Source: Mya arenaria
Lineage: Eukaryota; Mollusca; Bivalvia; Myida; Myidae
DNA: 64,000 nucleotides
Direction of reading: 5' to 3'
Assembly (NCBI RefSeq): GCF_026914265.1
Contig: NC_069125.1
Location: 2,107,556 to 2,171,555, forward strand
Position 1 is the stretch's first letter. Each line of letters opens with the position of its first letter. This document shows, one piece after another, positions 21,201 to 30,534 of this stretch. A program made the position numbers and the translations under genes. Below the pieces are notes generated by a model. The model had not been told where the DNA came from and did not search any database. It saw nothing but the letters and a program-made list of their open reading frames with translations.

Positions 21201-21262
21201 ACAGGAGAAAAAGAGTTGCTTACAAGAGGAAAATCAGCACTGCACTAGCTGGGCTTTTATGA
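8256..21262 (+). CDS. SGNH hydrolase-like / zinc-finger / 2A / KDZ transposase-like polyprotein gene, 15 exons
   Basis: Exons: 8256-8406, 10583-10715, 11030-11240, 12097-12284, 12644-12743, 13364-13435, 13803-13909, 14010-14100, 14296-14376, 14755-14886, 15931-16027, 16196-16278, 16591-16767, 16987-17088, 17198-21262. All borders are AG/GT, phases match at every junction, and the total is 5790 nt (1929 aa plus stop) with no internal stop. The start is the first ATG after an in-frame stop at 8217, with G at -3; a longer model with an acceptor at 8298 and upstream exons is possible. Order: SGNH domain (about 20-195), basic segment, C2H2 finger, 2A motif ending at Gly481/Pro482, two C2H2-like fingers, SWIM-like fingers, Cys cluster, KDZ-like domain. 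Skipping at the 2A would give 481- and 1448-residue proteins. Introns hold family C MITEs, SINE pieces and palindromes. It could be a resident transposon or, more likely, a domesticated gene. Confidence 0.82.
8648..8965 (+). mobile_element. MITE family C copy in intron 1 of the SGNH/KDZ gene
   Basis: Both TIRs are present: 'tgcaccagtaaattgtaacc' at the left and the complement ending 'gactggtga' at the right. A poly-C run, 'cccacagggccggg' and 'gattttacccggggttggc' lie between. TTA occurs beside both ends. Confidence 0.65.
9180..9920 (-). repeat. Three degenerate tRNA-derived SINE heads in intron 1
   Basis: On the minus strand, tRNA-like pieces with an 'agctca..aggttagag' A-box region and a 'gggtttgagtcc' B-box region lie at 9845-9918, and in weaker form at about 9205-9260 and 9405-9465. 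Secondary structure is broken, so these are SINE relics and not tRNA genes. 9920-10360 shows nothing else. Confidence 0.4.
10366..10531 (+). mobile_element. Shortened MITE family C copy 50 bp before exon 2
   Basis: Left TIR 'tacatcagtcaattgtaacc', poly-C, an internal piece around 'tttgctggaccgagagtc', then a poly-G run and 'gtcgtggtta' where the right TIR breaks off. Its end is about 50 bp upstream of the exon 2 acceptor, so it probably supplied part of the present branch-point region. Confidence 0.55.
11497..11534. repeat. Small palindrome in intron 3 of the SGNH/KDZ gene
   Basis: TGACAGTATC at 11497 pairs with GATACTGTCA at 11525 around an 18-bp loop. The core 'actgtcacac' motif also appears in the larger palindrome 290 bp downstream. 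Confidence 0.5.
11783..11927. repeat. Large near-perfect palindrome in intron 3 of the SGNH/KDZ gene
   Basis: Arms of about 60 bp run from 'aataaatattgcatg' through 'cttccagtgtgacag' and 'aatactgttacc', then mirror back after a short 'ctcggcttctcc' loop. The RNA would form a long hairpin. It may be a fold-back MITE; no flanking duplication was recognised. Confidence 0.65.
12644..14886 (+). CDS. Linker, basic segment and C2H2 finger (exons 5-10 of the polyprotein gene)
   Basis: Six small exons with agreeing phases. Exon 7 (13803-13909) encodes an Arg/Lys-rich stretch (NKHRRARRRKF, residues 301-311), a likely nuclear localisation signal or nucleic-acid contact. Exon 10 (14755-14886) encodes CPLC, 12 residues, H, 4 residues, H: a C2H2 finger at about 383-404. 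Exon 10 has a NAGNAG acceptor ('gtagcag' at 14748-14754), so one Gln may be included or skipped. The nuclear-type features sit on the SGNH product upstream of the 2A. Confidence 0.65.
16196..16278 (+). other. 2A-type ribosome-skipping peptide exon (DVEQNPGP)
   Basis: This 83-nt exon (acceptor 'gattttcttacag', donor 'gtgagt') encodes FSKLKLLLSNDVEQNPGP at residues 465-482. The end fits the D-(V/I)-E-x-N-P-G-P consensus exactly, and the Leu-rich run before it matches active 2A peptides. In such peptides the ribosome fails to join the final Gly and Pro but goes on translating. The exon ends exactly after the codon of that last Pro. The motif is seen directly; activity is inferred. If the following intron were kept, the frame would end six codons later (VSYKIC), which would also give an SGNH-only protein. 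Confidence 0.85.
16591..17088 (+). CDS. C2H2-like fingers after the 2A (exons 13-14)
   Basis: Exon 13 (16591-16767) gives two fingers: C-x4-C-x12-H-x3-H (YHCEWNNCGF to HLRQH) and C-x4-C-x13-H followed by further His (CKWAQC to HIIHDH). Exon 14 (16987-17088) adds an acidic/aromatic linker ending LRFCPKHL. After skipping, the downstream protein would begin P-T-Y-H-C, so a finger sits at its very N-terminus. Probable DNA binding. Confidence 0.7.
17198..21262 (+). CDS. KDZ transposase-like region (exon 15, 1354 codons plus stop)
   Basis: Numbering is in the downstream product. A SWIM-like finger lies at about 628-655 (HCTC...CMHC) and a second Cys/His group at about 733-760 (CHNGEC...LCRHLF). 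An acidic stretch follows, then CCCGSGW (about 871), a Cys-rich part and CDICRYEPNRLCCDGTRVGV (about 1012-1030). The C-terminal core reads FCPDHGHCYGF, VFYDFACNL, FHDIFHGYSHKC and SEICEQFN (about 1300-1395), ending in HEWNRRKR. This order (DG, then YD..C, H...H.C, then E..N) is the pattern I know for KDZ transposases with associated CxC clusters. Candidate acidic residues of the RNaseH-like fold (D in CCDGT, D in FYDFAC, E in SEICE) are all present. The reading frame is whole. The family call rests on motif memory and needs a profile search. Confidence 0.75.
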   Translation, partial: RSKLKLLLFDEDYLDMPTNKSYTMSDHLCTLDFESNHYTKNFLNIEKKFIEKRLLLGEDWSDYNGKFEENDTDSLLSPDPKVRKHRQFHGGKYQFHFVQTSRPELSSNSHSGTKLKPVKRKASCTFPNEWSSILLTNLRFCSHAITMQNLFLNLILDEGIVDCKKLSFLKLEYDTALLASAKTCTKGVFVCHVFKIIVDNAEYLYIRYVESGVYAGLMEQKYLQEIKDTFHYTDNNMFLHNTLTVEDIQNMESDHIKDKKEKPNTYKPSSRLNDFFKQKFIPGIADTRQMKDTDNINCLSFAVSILPFSSTSTAKFMDACTAGKEDRLQALLLDFRHSKLEQVPRNSREIFQQQYEGEETLLSQSKALNCLPGDVKRKTELFKGDPKFASNFINKKKPQLRTSLRYLTFSLFLQNEINTIFTKYRTYYPDLNAVQCEVLEIPALERPSKKRKSTASVKVTKDVEPLSVMQESKKSMYEQFSIDLIEDGKIYIQVAEEDTMICCMNDYNDSGSLRKEVYVYTTWLKQESGDYFHCTCSIYRTLFDIAHSQTLNYSNRNSCMHCTFLKCIVLPNLQIDERATETKTRKFVQEGKQCAGKDLIELSDFNGTWKFSVLAEGETKPVFLSLSHNKAKANYTVTCHNGECQSKKGHKRYLNNLNSSNLCRHLFVLKHNPESWIDLHERNATNETFLDDQLLDDETNDDAGDGDPVDTNDNFDPETGLWKYKCESSHPAAARESDMLRRNIIKRDGWNDLTLSRQADGSLKGPNFYPDMPDNTCCCGSGWLKRDDDPDYSENGKLIPLGRVLTVYTQFAPVQCDVYKRVCYNPIDDSRCELAWNEGQSESIHVFSSKTAAGDEIGWEFTSSVMKTGCTFSAYCQMKDELYRTRDPKAKFMDATVFLKWWFSWAANMNIDFRQPCDICRYEPNRLCCDGTRVGVGFRHSNFTEISKPDSSLQTQQTLHRRMDRCYLKNKPGVEKRQMIAYREALDNIARTTVAEFEPLDIPENNDRINLLMQALPEEAHQSFQRFTRGMSEFERVAYASVLKMLATTASVTSILSPEYALFLQEFLTNENLSDFEFNRQMYEMRSFAPEIRDLIAESMLNNNNILPDDIKLFLVHLTNESLNLPVYAPEDATFQFGTYNPEKLGRAYYFNEHGVKLRNVRKFQIDEDRAGRNNDHDDEAMDFERCRKIYSKIQQSAPGTSNLFLWFCPDHGHCYGFHMTVAEGRKDPSASLYSHLAKPPQAVFYDFACNLQEYCLNRESGYYKNVRFFHDIFHGYSHKCSTSFRSSRLQGFESVNSEICEQFNSFIQILKKSARQMTQSHFCFYLQFFIHEWNRRKRVAYKRKISTALAGLL

Positions 21263-22200
21263 AATGTATAACAACTTTGATTTTCAGAGAGCTGTGCATC
21301 ATAAAATGATCAAATGAACTATGTTTAATTTATATTTCATTCACTTCTTATATATATTTGTTTGACTTTCTCATTTGCGTATACTTTTGACTAGTAATTA
21401 TCACTGCATCTGCAATTGTTTTCGGTTTCTGCTGTGTTTGTTAGTATGTTTCAGTTTGAGCGAACAGACTCCAACTTTGGCTTCCAGCTTTGCTGTTGAG
21501 AAAGGTCAACAAGTTCCACCAGAAGTTCCACCAGAAATACATCACGTCTTTGATTTTAATGTATGTTAATAATTATTTACATGGTTGTAAACTAAAAGTT
21601 CAAAGCATAAATATCTTATATATATAATTACATAAAGAAAAATGTTGATTGTTTATAAAGCTATGAATTAATATGTTTGTTATAGAAATTCATATCCCTC
21701 TTTCAGGTTTGAGGCAGATTTTCCACAGCGTCTTCATCCAATCTACTTGTGTCGGCATGTGCAACTACTTAATCTGAAGGCTTGGAGGGAATTGTAGCTC
21801 AGTGCTTCATCCTTTATGTGGATAAACAAAAGGGAACCAGAAGGATCGATCTAAAGACATTCTTTTCATAAATCTGTTGGTGTCAAACAATATAATTTTG
21901 ATTGATCAGTCTTCTTAGTGCCTGTAGTGAACAGTATGTATTGTATTATATGTAGTATAATAATCAATTAAGTGTTGATAAATGTCTTACAATTATCGTA
22001 TAACCCTTTATATCAAGTTTTGTTATTTAATTGTAGAACAGCAAAAGAAACATTTGTGGATTTTAAAAGATAAGGCAGAGACTATGTTTACACTGTAAAT
22101 GTTCAACTGGTGAATTCCATTATTTGTTGCAATATCTAGATTTTGATAATGTAAGGAATGATTTCTGATTAAAGTATTACAATAGGAATCCAATCTCTGT
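21263..22200 (+). other. 3' flank of the SGNH/KDZ gene with exon-like segments
   Basis: After the TGA at 21260-21262 lies an exon-like segment at 21451-21561: acceptor 'tgttagtatgtttcag', donor 'gtatgt', and an open frame reading LSEQTPTLASSFAVEKGQQ with a doubled VPPE. A further acceptor ('ccctctttcag') precedes 21706, where the frame would stop at once. No donor lets exon 15 splice into it before the TGA, so this may be a spliced 3' UTR, an alternative end or chance. Confidence 0.3.
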
Positions 22201-22209
22201 TATGCTTAA

Positions 22210-22527
22210 AGATGCACTTTTACTCCCAAATTAGATATTCCACAGTTTATATAATTGTTTTTTATATAAAAAAATAAGATTCTTATGAAGGATACAGAGT
22301 TGAATTTGAAAGAAGGTTGCAGGAAACATAAAGATCATAATCAATCTTTTAGCACTCACCAATCATTTAATATTTTTAATTTTAGGAATTAAATACACAG
22401 TTACAATATTGTTATCAGGAATCAATATTTTCCATAAATGCATTATTTAGTAAGTAGTTAAAGGTTTATCAGTCGAAATGTATGTTTCATACATGTGTAT
22501 ATTTTGATTTTGAATAAGAGTCACTTG
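22210..22527 (+). mobile_element. MITE family B copy
   Basis: Starts after TTAA (22206) with AGATGCACTTTTACTCCC, carries the family interior ('gaaggatacagagtt', 'ttttccataaatgcat'), and ends 'ttttgaataagagtcactt'. 22528-23187 shows nothing I recognise. Confidence 0.6.
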
Positions 22528-23187
22528 AAAGATTTAGCTAAAAATGTTAGAAGAAGAAACTGAAATTGCCCAATTCTGTACAAATAATTAAGGTCATACA
22601 TTCGCTTATACAAATTTTATCAATGTGGAATGTTAACTTAAATTGTTTCTTAAGTATGATATAACAATCTATATTGCATAAGTAATTGAAGATATTGTTA
22701 AATACCACTTGTATGTGTACATGCTGGGTACCCCTTGCACATAATGAAAGCTAGGTATGAATAATATACGATTTTAAAATAATTGCAGTAAAAGACGGCA
22801 GTAAACTGAATGGAAGCTGTACACACACTTATAAGTACACATTCACGTGCTGTTTCACAACATCTCATGTAACTACTGAGAACACATGTTTACAGTACAT
22901 ATATTACACTGTTTTATTTGGACTCATTTTATAAAAAAAAAACCCATTTAATTCCTGTTTTGTTATTATTTGTTATAAATCAAATGCTTGAAGTCATGTT
23001 TTATGATCTTATAATAAAATTTTATTACGGGTCTAGTTGTTCGTTGTAGCATTGTTGAGTGAACGTCTCTGATTTTGCCTCATAATTAATGAATTTCACA
23101 CGAACATGTGTATGGAACCTTCTGTAATGTTTGTGATGTATGAGATTTGCTGTTTGGAGACTTTCAGACGGAATTCTTTCCTTAGAA

Positions 23188-24007
23188 TTAGAATGTACCA
23201 TTGTTTATTATCGCAATGTCTGTTAACATTGCCAGCAAAGCACAATAGTAGAATATGGAGTCTGCAAAGAAACTGGAGCAAGTAAATGAAATGCTAATTA
23301 TTACAAACTTTCAGTCGTTTATGGAACAAAATGTAATAAATGCCTCATTGGCCAAAGTCAAAAGCTAATACACAAAAAGGTAAAAGGTAAGCCTGATAGA
23401 TACTTTTTATTCCTCCATGAAATGAAGAGCAAAACATTGATATATATACTAATAATGACACATATTATGAATTACATTTAACACAATAATATTCAAACAA
23501 TACGAGTAAACCAAACATGCATATTATGTACACAAGTAGACAAACAGAATAAAATATCAAGTACTCTCGAAAGATAACAAAATTAAGCATTGGTAAGAAA
23601 TATTTAGATTTAGAGCAGCCCTCTAATCCTAGGTATAATTACACACATGAATGCAAAGCTAGTACGAAAAACGAAATAACTAGGAAAGCAAAGTGTGATT
23701 TTACAATATACCTAATTCTGGATCAACTTAATTCAACAAGTTATTGACACAAGCTACATATGATTTTAGCAAGGTACAAATTCTGAAAATTGATATCCCA
23801 ATGTCCGTTTTGATCAGTCTGGTCCCTCGAGAGATTGTTTTGAAACTTACCATAGGGAGGTAGATCTAGGGTTTCTCGACCCTTAAAGTCACGCAAATCA
23901 CTTCGATCCGAGTAAACTTCCCGCTTTGTGGTAGATTTGTCATATTTGACTAACTCCTTTTTTATTAAACTAGACCCTCGATCAGATAAAGTAATGGCTG
24001 TGGTCAT
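23188..24007 (-). CDS. Possible two-exon small single-pass membrane protein, 76 aa
   Basis: Exon 1 is 24007-23851, with donor GTAAGT; exon 2 is 23261-23188, with acceptor 'tttctttgcag'. Joined, the phase fits (157 + 74 nt = 76 codons plus TAA). The product starts MTTAITLSDRGSSLIKK, has a charged middle (KREVYSDRSDLRDFKGRE) and ends with a hydrophobic segment (IFYYCALLAMLTDIAII). I do not recognise a family. Exon 1 has protein-like composition and a strong donor; exon 2 is less sure, and other downstream exons are possible. Confidence 0.33.
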
Positions 24008-24179
24008 GCTTGAAGGTCAATATAACTTGACCATGACAACATTCGTGACCTTGACCAACTTCCATATTTATGTTAAATATCCCACGTTAAAAAAAAATCA
24101 GACTTCGATCCAAGTGTATATTTTGTACTAACTAAATTCTGCTGGTTGGAAATGTGTTCACCTATAAGGTTTGCACTGT

Positions 24180-26310
24180 TCAAATATGGCCATTTTGATC
24201 TCAAGACTTGTGGACGGACGCACACTCTTGATCCGTGTCATCTCAGGTGCCGCCGCTTTAAAATATTGAGAAAAAGGTGTTTTTTACGTCTTGTGTCGGT
24301 ATAATTGACATACACGGCAAAGTCCCGATAACGGTTTTTAACTTTTATGGCCAATTTGAGGGATAAGCACACGAATTAAATGGGCTAAAGTATGGTCTTA
24401 CAAGATGCTTCGAATGGTAGATTGCTAAAAGTCGTGAACACCCGGATCGTGCAGAAAAGGTTCAAGAGCGGGTTCTAAAACCTGGCCAATAAACGGGGGA
24501 ATGGGCATTTTGGAAATGTATCGTTTAACTCATAAAGAAGTTTAAGGCTAATCAATCATATGCTATCGGAATGGTTACAGCAATAACAACTGAGTGAGGG
24601 CTATCCGCTTTTCCTAGGCACCAGCTAAAGAGTAGAAACGGTTTAAACCGATGTACCATCTCGGTGCGTATTCAAGAGCGGTTAAGAACACATTGGACAA
24701 AAGATGAAAGCCCAAATAGCCTTAAATGCTATAATATTTGGCATTTTCTCTGAGAAAAAACAACATCATGTTACAAAAACGTTCATGTCTGCTTAATTGA
24801 AGTGCGGTCGTCCGTCTGTACGAGTAAAATAGGCTTTCAACGCTGACTGCGGCTGGTGAAAACCCTTTTTTGTAATATTGTTCACTATTTTACACCTGGA
24901 TTTGGACAAACTGCCAGGTCTTAATAGATATGATAATCCAATGCCGACAGAAAGGTCATTTGGACGCTAGAAAATCCGCCGTTATGGATTTTGCAGAAAA
25001 AAAGTGCAATGAGTTTTACCATGAATGCCACTTTCTCTTGGAGTAACAACTGCTACCGGGAACCGGGTTATACACATTTACCGGAAATTCTCTGTATTTT
25101 TCGGTGTCAAAAAAGATCATGAAAATCTGTTTTATTCTGTTCTGCTGGAAATTTCAATGAAAAAGGCTGTGGTCGGTCAAGCAAAGATTATACAAAGTAT
25201 AATTCCACGTTAGATCGACCCTCAGCGTACTCGCATGATGAATTGGCCGACAGAATTATAAAATGAGGTTCTGTATACACAACTTTTCACCAAGTTACAT
25301 TACATTACCTTATTTTTTAAATAAAATATTCTATTAGTCTATGATTTGCAAATTGTTATTTGTCAGTCAAATTTGTACCTATAAGTAAAAACGTTCGACT
25401 GCCAAATTCATGTAGCCATAGGTACAATATTGTTTTCTTACATTGAAACGGGGGTTTAAGTTGAATGCCATTTAATCACTTTTATATATAAAGGCAGCAA
25501 TTCGTATGCAGAAACTGTAGTGTCATTTCAGAAATTATGTCATCGACATTGTGTTTAAGCTCTGTGCTTACCTCTCTTCTTCTTTCAATAAAGTGTGTCA
25601 CCAATTAATAGGTATCACTGCACTGTTTAATTGTCACTGAGGGGATTGAATTTCATAAAAATGGAAATATTTTTTTGATATTGTCACTTTCTCAAACAAT
25701 GAAATATCATATTCAAATGATATTCTCAAAATTCACTTCTTTCACAAGGTGAAACATCATGCAACATGATATTGAAATAAACATTTTTCTTTTACTATAT
25801 CCACAAAAAGATGGCTATAAAATGACTTAATGTACATTCTATATGAAAGTGATTTTATTAAGGATATTGCACCGATGATATTGTGTCCCAGCCCTGTACA
25901 TACTAAAGTTCAATATAATGCGAGAACAGGAAAATTTCCGAAAAATTATCTTTTATATGTGCACTGTTTGAGATGATCAGATATTCTGTTTTATTTCATG
26001 GAAATATCTTTTTAAAGCATTGGAAAGCACTCGCTGTTATATACAATGTAGATATGAAAAAACCTCATGGTATACCTTTTCAGGTTCAGTGGGAATCTAA
26101 ATATGACTATAAAAATCCCTCAACTACTCAATGATCAGCCAAATTCAAACATACCGTAACATGTTCAGTATTTTATTCAATAATATAACATAGTACATTA
26201 TAATAATTTTTCACAGGTCTATCTATGGCACAATGATGGTTAATGATTACAGAATAACCTAGAACTTAAAAAGAACATATAAAACAAGTTTGATGCTAAA
26301 ATCACTAATG
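24180..26310. other. Stretch with no recognised gene
   Basis: 24180-25270 has somewhat more mixed base composition than its surroundings ('caggtgccgccgc', 'gcggtcgtccgtctgtacg') but no clear open frame, repeat ends or motif. 25270-26310 is AT-rich with nothing recognised. Confidence 0.5.
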
Positions 26311-26317
26311 TTTCTCT

Positions 26318-26365
26318 TAAAGCTACACTCTCACAGATTTAATGTTTTTACAACTTAATGAAAGT
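26318..26365 (+). mobile_element. MITE family A left-end fragment
   Basis: TTAA at 26317 followed by 'agctacactctcacagatt' and 'tttttacaactt', matching the first 45 bp of family A. The rest of the element is not seen. Confidence 0.5.
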
Positions 26366-26735
26366 TTCAAGTTACATAAAACATGAAAATCGATAGGAGA
26401 TAAATGCAGTACTATAAATAAAATATGTATTAAAAATAATACATATTTTTAATACAAAGACACAAATTAAAGAAAGCAGACTGTCAGGCCATGATAAAGA
26501 TTTGTGGAGACATAACCTCAAAGGCATACAAAGACATAAGACTGTGAGATGCCTTGTTAGTACATTTCAATGATTAAGAATGGATCATTAGTTCCACTAA
26601 CTCTGACAGAATTTACTTCATATCATCTAACTACTACATAAAATATCAGAGGTCAAATTCTTAGGCAATACTAGCAAGTGCATACGTGCAAAGACACATA
26701 GATCATAATATATCCACATTAACCACATTTTTTAA

Positions 26736-27105
26736 AGATGCACTCTTACTCCCAAAAAGGTTTACCACTACTAATACTATTGTTTTAATATTGTGAAAAG
26801 AATAAATGAATGTTGAAAGCAATGGTTCTCATGAAGGATACCGATTTTGATTTGAAAGAAATGTGCATAAAACATGGTGTATCTACCTTATGAGACTATT
26901 AAAGTAGATCACAGTAAATCTTTTAGCATTCATCAATCATTAAATATTTTTGCGTTTTCTGTTATTAAATACAGGGTTACAAACTTGCTACCAGTAATAA
27001 ATATGTTCCATCAATGCATTATTTAGTAAGTAGTTAAAGGTTTATCACTCAAAACATATGTTTGTTATACATATGTATGCATTGATTTTGAATAAGAGTG
27101 TCACT
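26736..27105 (+). mobile_element. MITE family B copy with both ends
   Basis: The best family B copy: AGATGCACTCTTACTCCC at the left and the loosely inverted AATAAGAGTGTCACT at the right, flanked by TTAA at 26732-26735 and 27106-27109. This implies TTAA targeting, as for family A. 27110-27490 has nothing else. Confidence 0.7.
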
Positions 27106-27496
27106 TTAACAATTAATTTGATTTAAAAATTACCTGACAAGAATTAGGAGCTTAAGAATATGGAATTTAAAAAAATAATAAAGCAATACTTTTCATAAAA
27201 TTAAAAGGCAGCAACAACAGTCACAGTATGTTTTAGCATATGCTATTTAAAACAATCTCTCAATATGGTCCAACTCGTACCCTACACATAAAAAGTACAA
27301 GTTGTATTTAAAGATAAATTCATGGTAAGTAAACAGCTACAAATTTAAAAGAAGTGACACTCTTATTCAAATTAACATTTTCTGTTTTTTTTTAACAATG
27401 TATCTTCTTACATTATGATGTAATATGTGCTTGTCAAAAGCAATAGAAAAATCAATTTAAAAAGTAAACAAGAATCGTGATGCGACAATAATTGTT

Positions 27497-29210
27497 TTGT
27501 TAAGGATTGGCAGAAGAAGTTCAGTTTCAACTGCTGTCTTCTATTTTTATAACAGTGACCTAGATCCTATGCGCCCAAAACACAATCTCATGAAAGTTCT
27601 CAATAAACTCTTCCTATATATCAAGTTTGGTCACAGTATATCAACCATAACTTATGGTATTCAGTACCAAAAAGTAATATTTTTTTAGTAACAGTGACAT
27701 TGACCCTAAGGGGCCCAAGGCATTCGAATGAAAGCTCTCCATTAACTTGTCATATATACCAAGTTTGGTCACACATTGTCACCCCTTACTTATTCAGTAC
27801 AAACTATAATTGTACTTTTCAGCAATACTGACTTTGACCTAGATCATAACCCAAAACACAATAAACAAGAGCTGTCACAGTATGTGACGAATGCCCCCGA
27901 ATGTGACATTGACCTACGAACAAGGCCAGTACATGAAAAGTTGATCTTGCCTTTATGTGTCAAATACATATGGCAAGTTATTTTAAATTTCCTCTGAACA
28001 TAAAAAAATACCACCCATACTTGACAACCTACACTGTTATGTCCTTATATTCAGAATTCCCTTGTGAATAAACACTTAGTGTATCTTTCACCTTAGAGGT
28101 AGGGACATGGGTCTTGCACAGGACACGTCGTCTTCGTATGAGGAACACATGTAGCAAGTTATTTTAAAATCTGTCTTTACAAGGGAAAGTTACAGCCCGG
28201 ACACGACAACCTATACCCTATGTCCTTGTATGCATCACTCCATTGTAAATAAACACTAAGTGTGACCTTGACCTTTGAGGTAGGGACACGGGTCTTGCAC
28301 GCGACACATCGTCTTGGTATGTGGAACACGTGTGGCAAGTTATTTTAAAATCTATCCATACAAGGGAAAGTTACAGCCCGGACACAACAACCTATACTCT
28401 ATGTCCTTATATGCAGCACTCCATTGTGAATAAACACTAAGTGTGACCTTGACCTTTGAGGTAGGGACACGGGTCTTGCACGCGACACGTCGTCTTGGTA
28501 TGTGGTACACATGTGGCAAGTTATTTTAAAATCTGTCCATACAAGGGAAAGTTACAGCCCGGACACGACAACCTATACTCTATGCTTATATGCAGCACTC
28601 TATGGTGAATAAACACTAAGTGTGACCTTGTCCTTTGAGGTAGGGACACGGGTTTTGCACGCGACACGTCGTCTTGGTATGTGGTACACATGTGGCAAGT
28701 TATTTTAAAATCTGTCCATACAAGAGAAAGTTACAGCCCGGACACGACAACCTATACTCTATGTCCTTATATGCAGCACTCCATTGTGAATAAACACTAA
28801 GTGTGACCTTGACCTTTGAGGTAGGGACACGGGTCTTGCACGCCACACGTCGTCTTGGTATGTGGAACACATTTGGCAAGTTATTTTAAAATCTGTCCAT
28901 ACAAGGGAAAGTTACAGAGCCGGACGGACGGACGGTGCAATTTTAATATGCCCACCTTCGGGGGCATAAAAAGTCTGTATGAACTTTCATATAAACCAAG
29001 TTTGGTCACAATATGTCGACCTTTAAGTTAATCAATACCAGTTCTTTTGCTTTTAATAGTAACTTTGACCTTTATATTGATCCCAGAAGCCTAAAACGCA
29101 ATCTCATGAAAGGTCTTCATAAAGGCTTCCTACATACGAAGTTTGGTCACTATATGTCAAACCTAGCTAAAATTATTTTACACATAAGGTGACTTTGAAG
29201 ACCCTTCCAC
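27497..29210 (+). mobile_element. Family E degenerate tandem element ('ccaagtttggtcac'), interrupted
   Basis: Units carrying 'agtgaccttgacc', 'cacaatctcatgaaag' and 'ccaagtttggtcaca' run from 27497 to about 27863 and resume at about 28972-29210. The break lies inside a unit ('cccaaaacacaat' before, 'gtctgtatgaactttc' after), so the tandem-core element between them inserted later. A second family E block lies at 52330-53410. Confidence 0.5.
27864..28971 (-). mobile_element. Tandem-core element, five units of about 181 bp, nested in family E
   Basis: Left end 'aacaagagctgtcacag' then 'gaatgcccccgaa'; core units marked by 'gtagggacacgggtcttgc' at 28099, 28280, 28461, 28640 and 28821; a (GGAC) run at 28921-28935; end 'cccaccttcgggggcata'. 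The microsatellite and 'ggggcat' end are in the reverse orientation to the element at 6765. No coding sign. Confidence 0.65.
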
Positions 29211-29539
29211 CAGCCCGCCCAAACAATTAGCTTTCAAAAACCCTGTTAAGAATATATAAATGTGCCTGACATAAGAAATAAAAATGAAAAAAGGGCAATA
29301 ATTTGTATTTAGTTAAAATGGAGTTATGTCACCTTATTGTAAGATGTTCATCATTAATTGTGCAAGGTATTAAGTCCATTGAATGAAGGCTATTGAAGTA
29401 TTAACCTCATTATGTAATGACCCTGAACAACTGTATGGAGTATTAAGTGACTTTAATGAAGGGTTTTGCAGTTATGAGTGAAAATCCCTATGAGTGAAAA
29501 TCCCAACTTGGTCTTAAACTTTAACCGGACGCTAAAGCC

Positions 29540-29600
29540 AAAGCAGATGCTGAGGCGAGTGGTATAACCCTCCTTATTATTCAAATAGTCCAGCTAAAAA
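29540..29600 (+). repeat. Relic 3' end of the 61-kb tandem-core family
   Basis: 'gagtggtataaccctcc' and 'ttattcaaatagtccagct' resemble the right end of the element at 61055-62003 ('gagtagtatagctctcc', 'cttcgaatagtcgagct'). Confidence 0.4.
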
Positions 29601-29609
29601 TGTTGATAA

Positions 29610-29954
29610 GGTACATACCAGTTTGATATTTTGTCCATTTAAAAATATAACCACTGGAGGGAAGGCATTTATTAAGTTTTTATGCCAACCCCATACAAAA
29701 GCAAATGTGCCTTTTGGGGTGCAAATTAGCAAAAAAGCCCAACCATATATTATTAAAAATCTGCCAAACCCGGTGGTTATATGTTTTAGGAGAATAGCCC
29801 TAAGTGTTAATTACACTAAATATCGCCTTATTACAGCTTTGTTATTGACTTAAGACATGAGATGTTTATAATGTGTATTAGAGAGGTCCAATATCTATCG
29901 TTTTTGTTTAAGTTTAAGTACCAGTCTAATCAAGATATCAAACTGGTATGTACC
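29610..29954. mobile_element. TIR element (MITE), end GGTACATACCAGTTTGATAT
   Basis: The first 20 bp and the last 22 bp are inverted copies. The interior is AT-rich. An open frame of about 76 codons inside it has no recognised features and is probably chance. 29955-30370 shows nothing beyond a short (TA)n at 30332-30349. Confidence 0.55.
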
Positions 29955-30534
29955 GGTACTCCCATATTTTATTGAAATGATTCCAATAACACCCTTATCT
30001 CTGTTACTTAAAAATACAGTTGTCATAACAGAGCCCGTCCTCTTTAAGTCCACATTGGCAGTGAGATTAAATTAAAATGTGATTCTGTTCATTCTTCTTC
30101 AAACAGCATTCATCGTGAATCTCGGACATCTTTAATCTATTGGAAATAGAAAGAAGACCTTCATAGAAATTATTTCCATTTTCAGTTTTATGTATTTCAT
30201 CATTATGGCAATTAAATAATAGTACAAATAATATCAAATTATTATAAAGATGATTTTGACTTCTGTCATCTTCATTGCATCTAATCCATCTACATTATAC
30301 TATCCTTTTACAATTGACATCTTTTTTAAATATATATATATATATATAAATACTGAATGTCTAATAAACATTACCTGTAAAAGTGTCATGACTTGCACCC
30401 ATATCTGTTTTAACTGAGTCTGTATCTGAAAAGAGTGCATAAAAATCAAAGCTTCACATACAAATTAGCTTCATGTAATAAAGAAATATATAATGATGCT
30501 ATGAAGACAAACATGCACTTATAATAAACTAGAG

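Noticed and set aside
8256-21262. A complete KDZ transposon with defined ends
   Set aside because: I looked for inverted ends and an 8-bp duplication around the gene and found none I could support.
21260-21262. Read-through of the KDZ stop codon into downstream frames
   Set aside because: No sequence feature supports it; the domain already ends with the expected Trp-Asn-Arg region.
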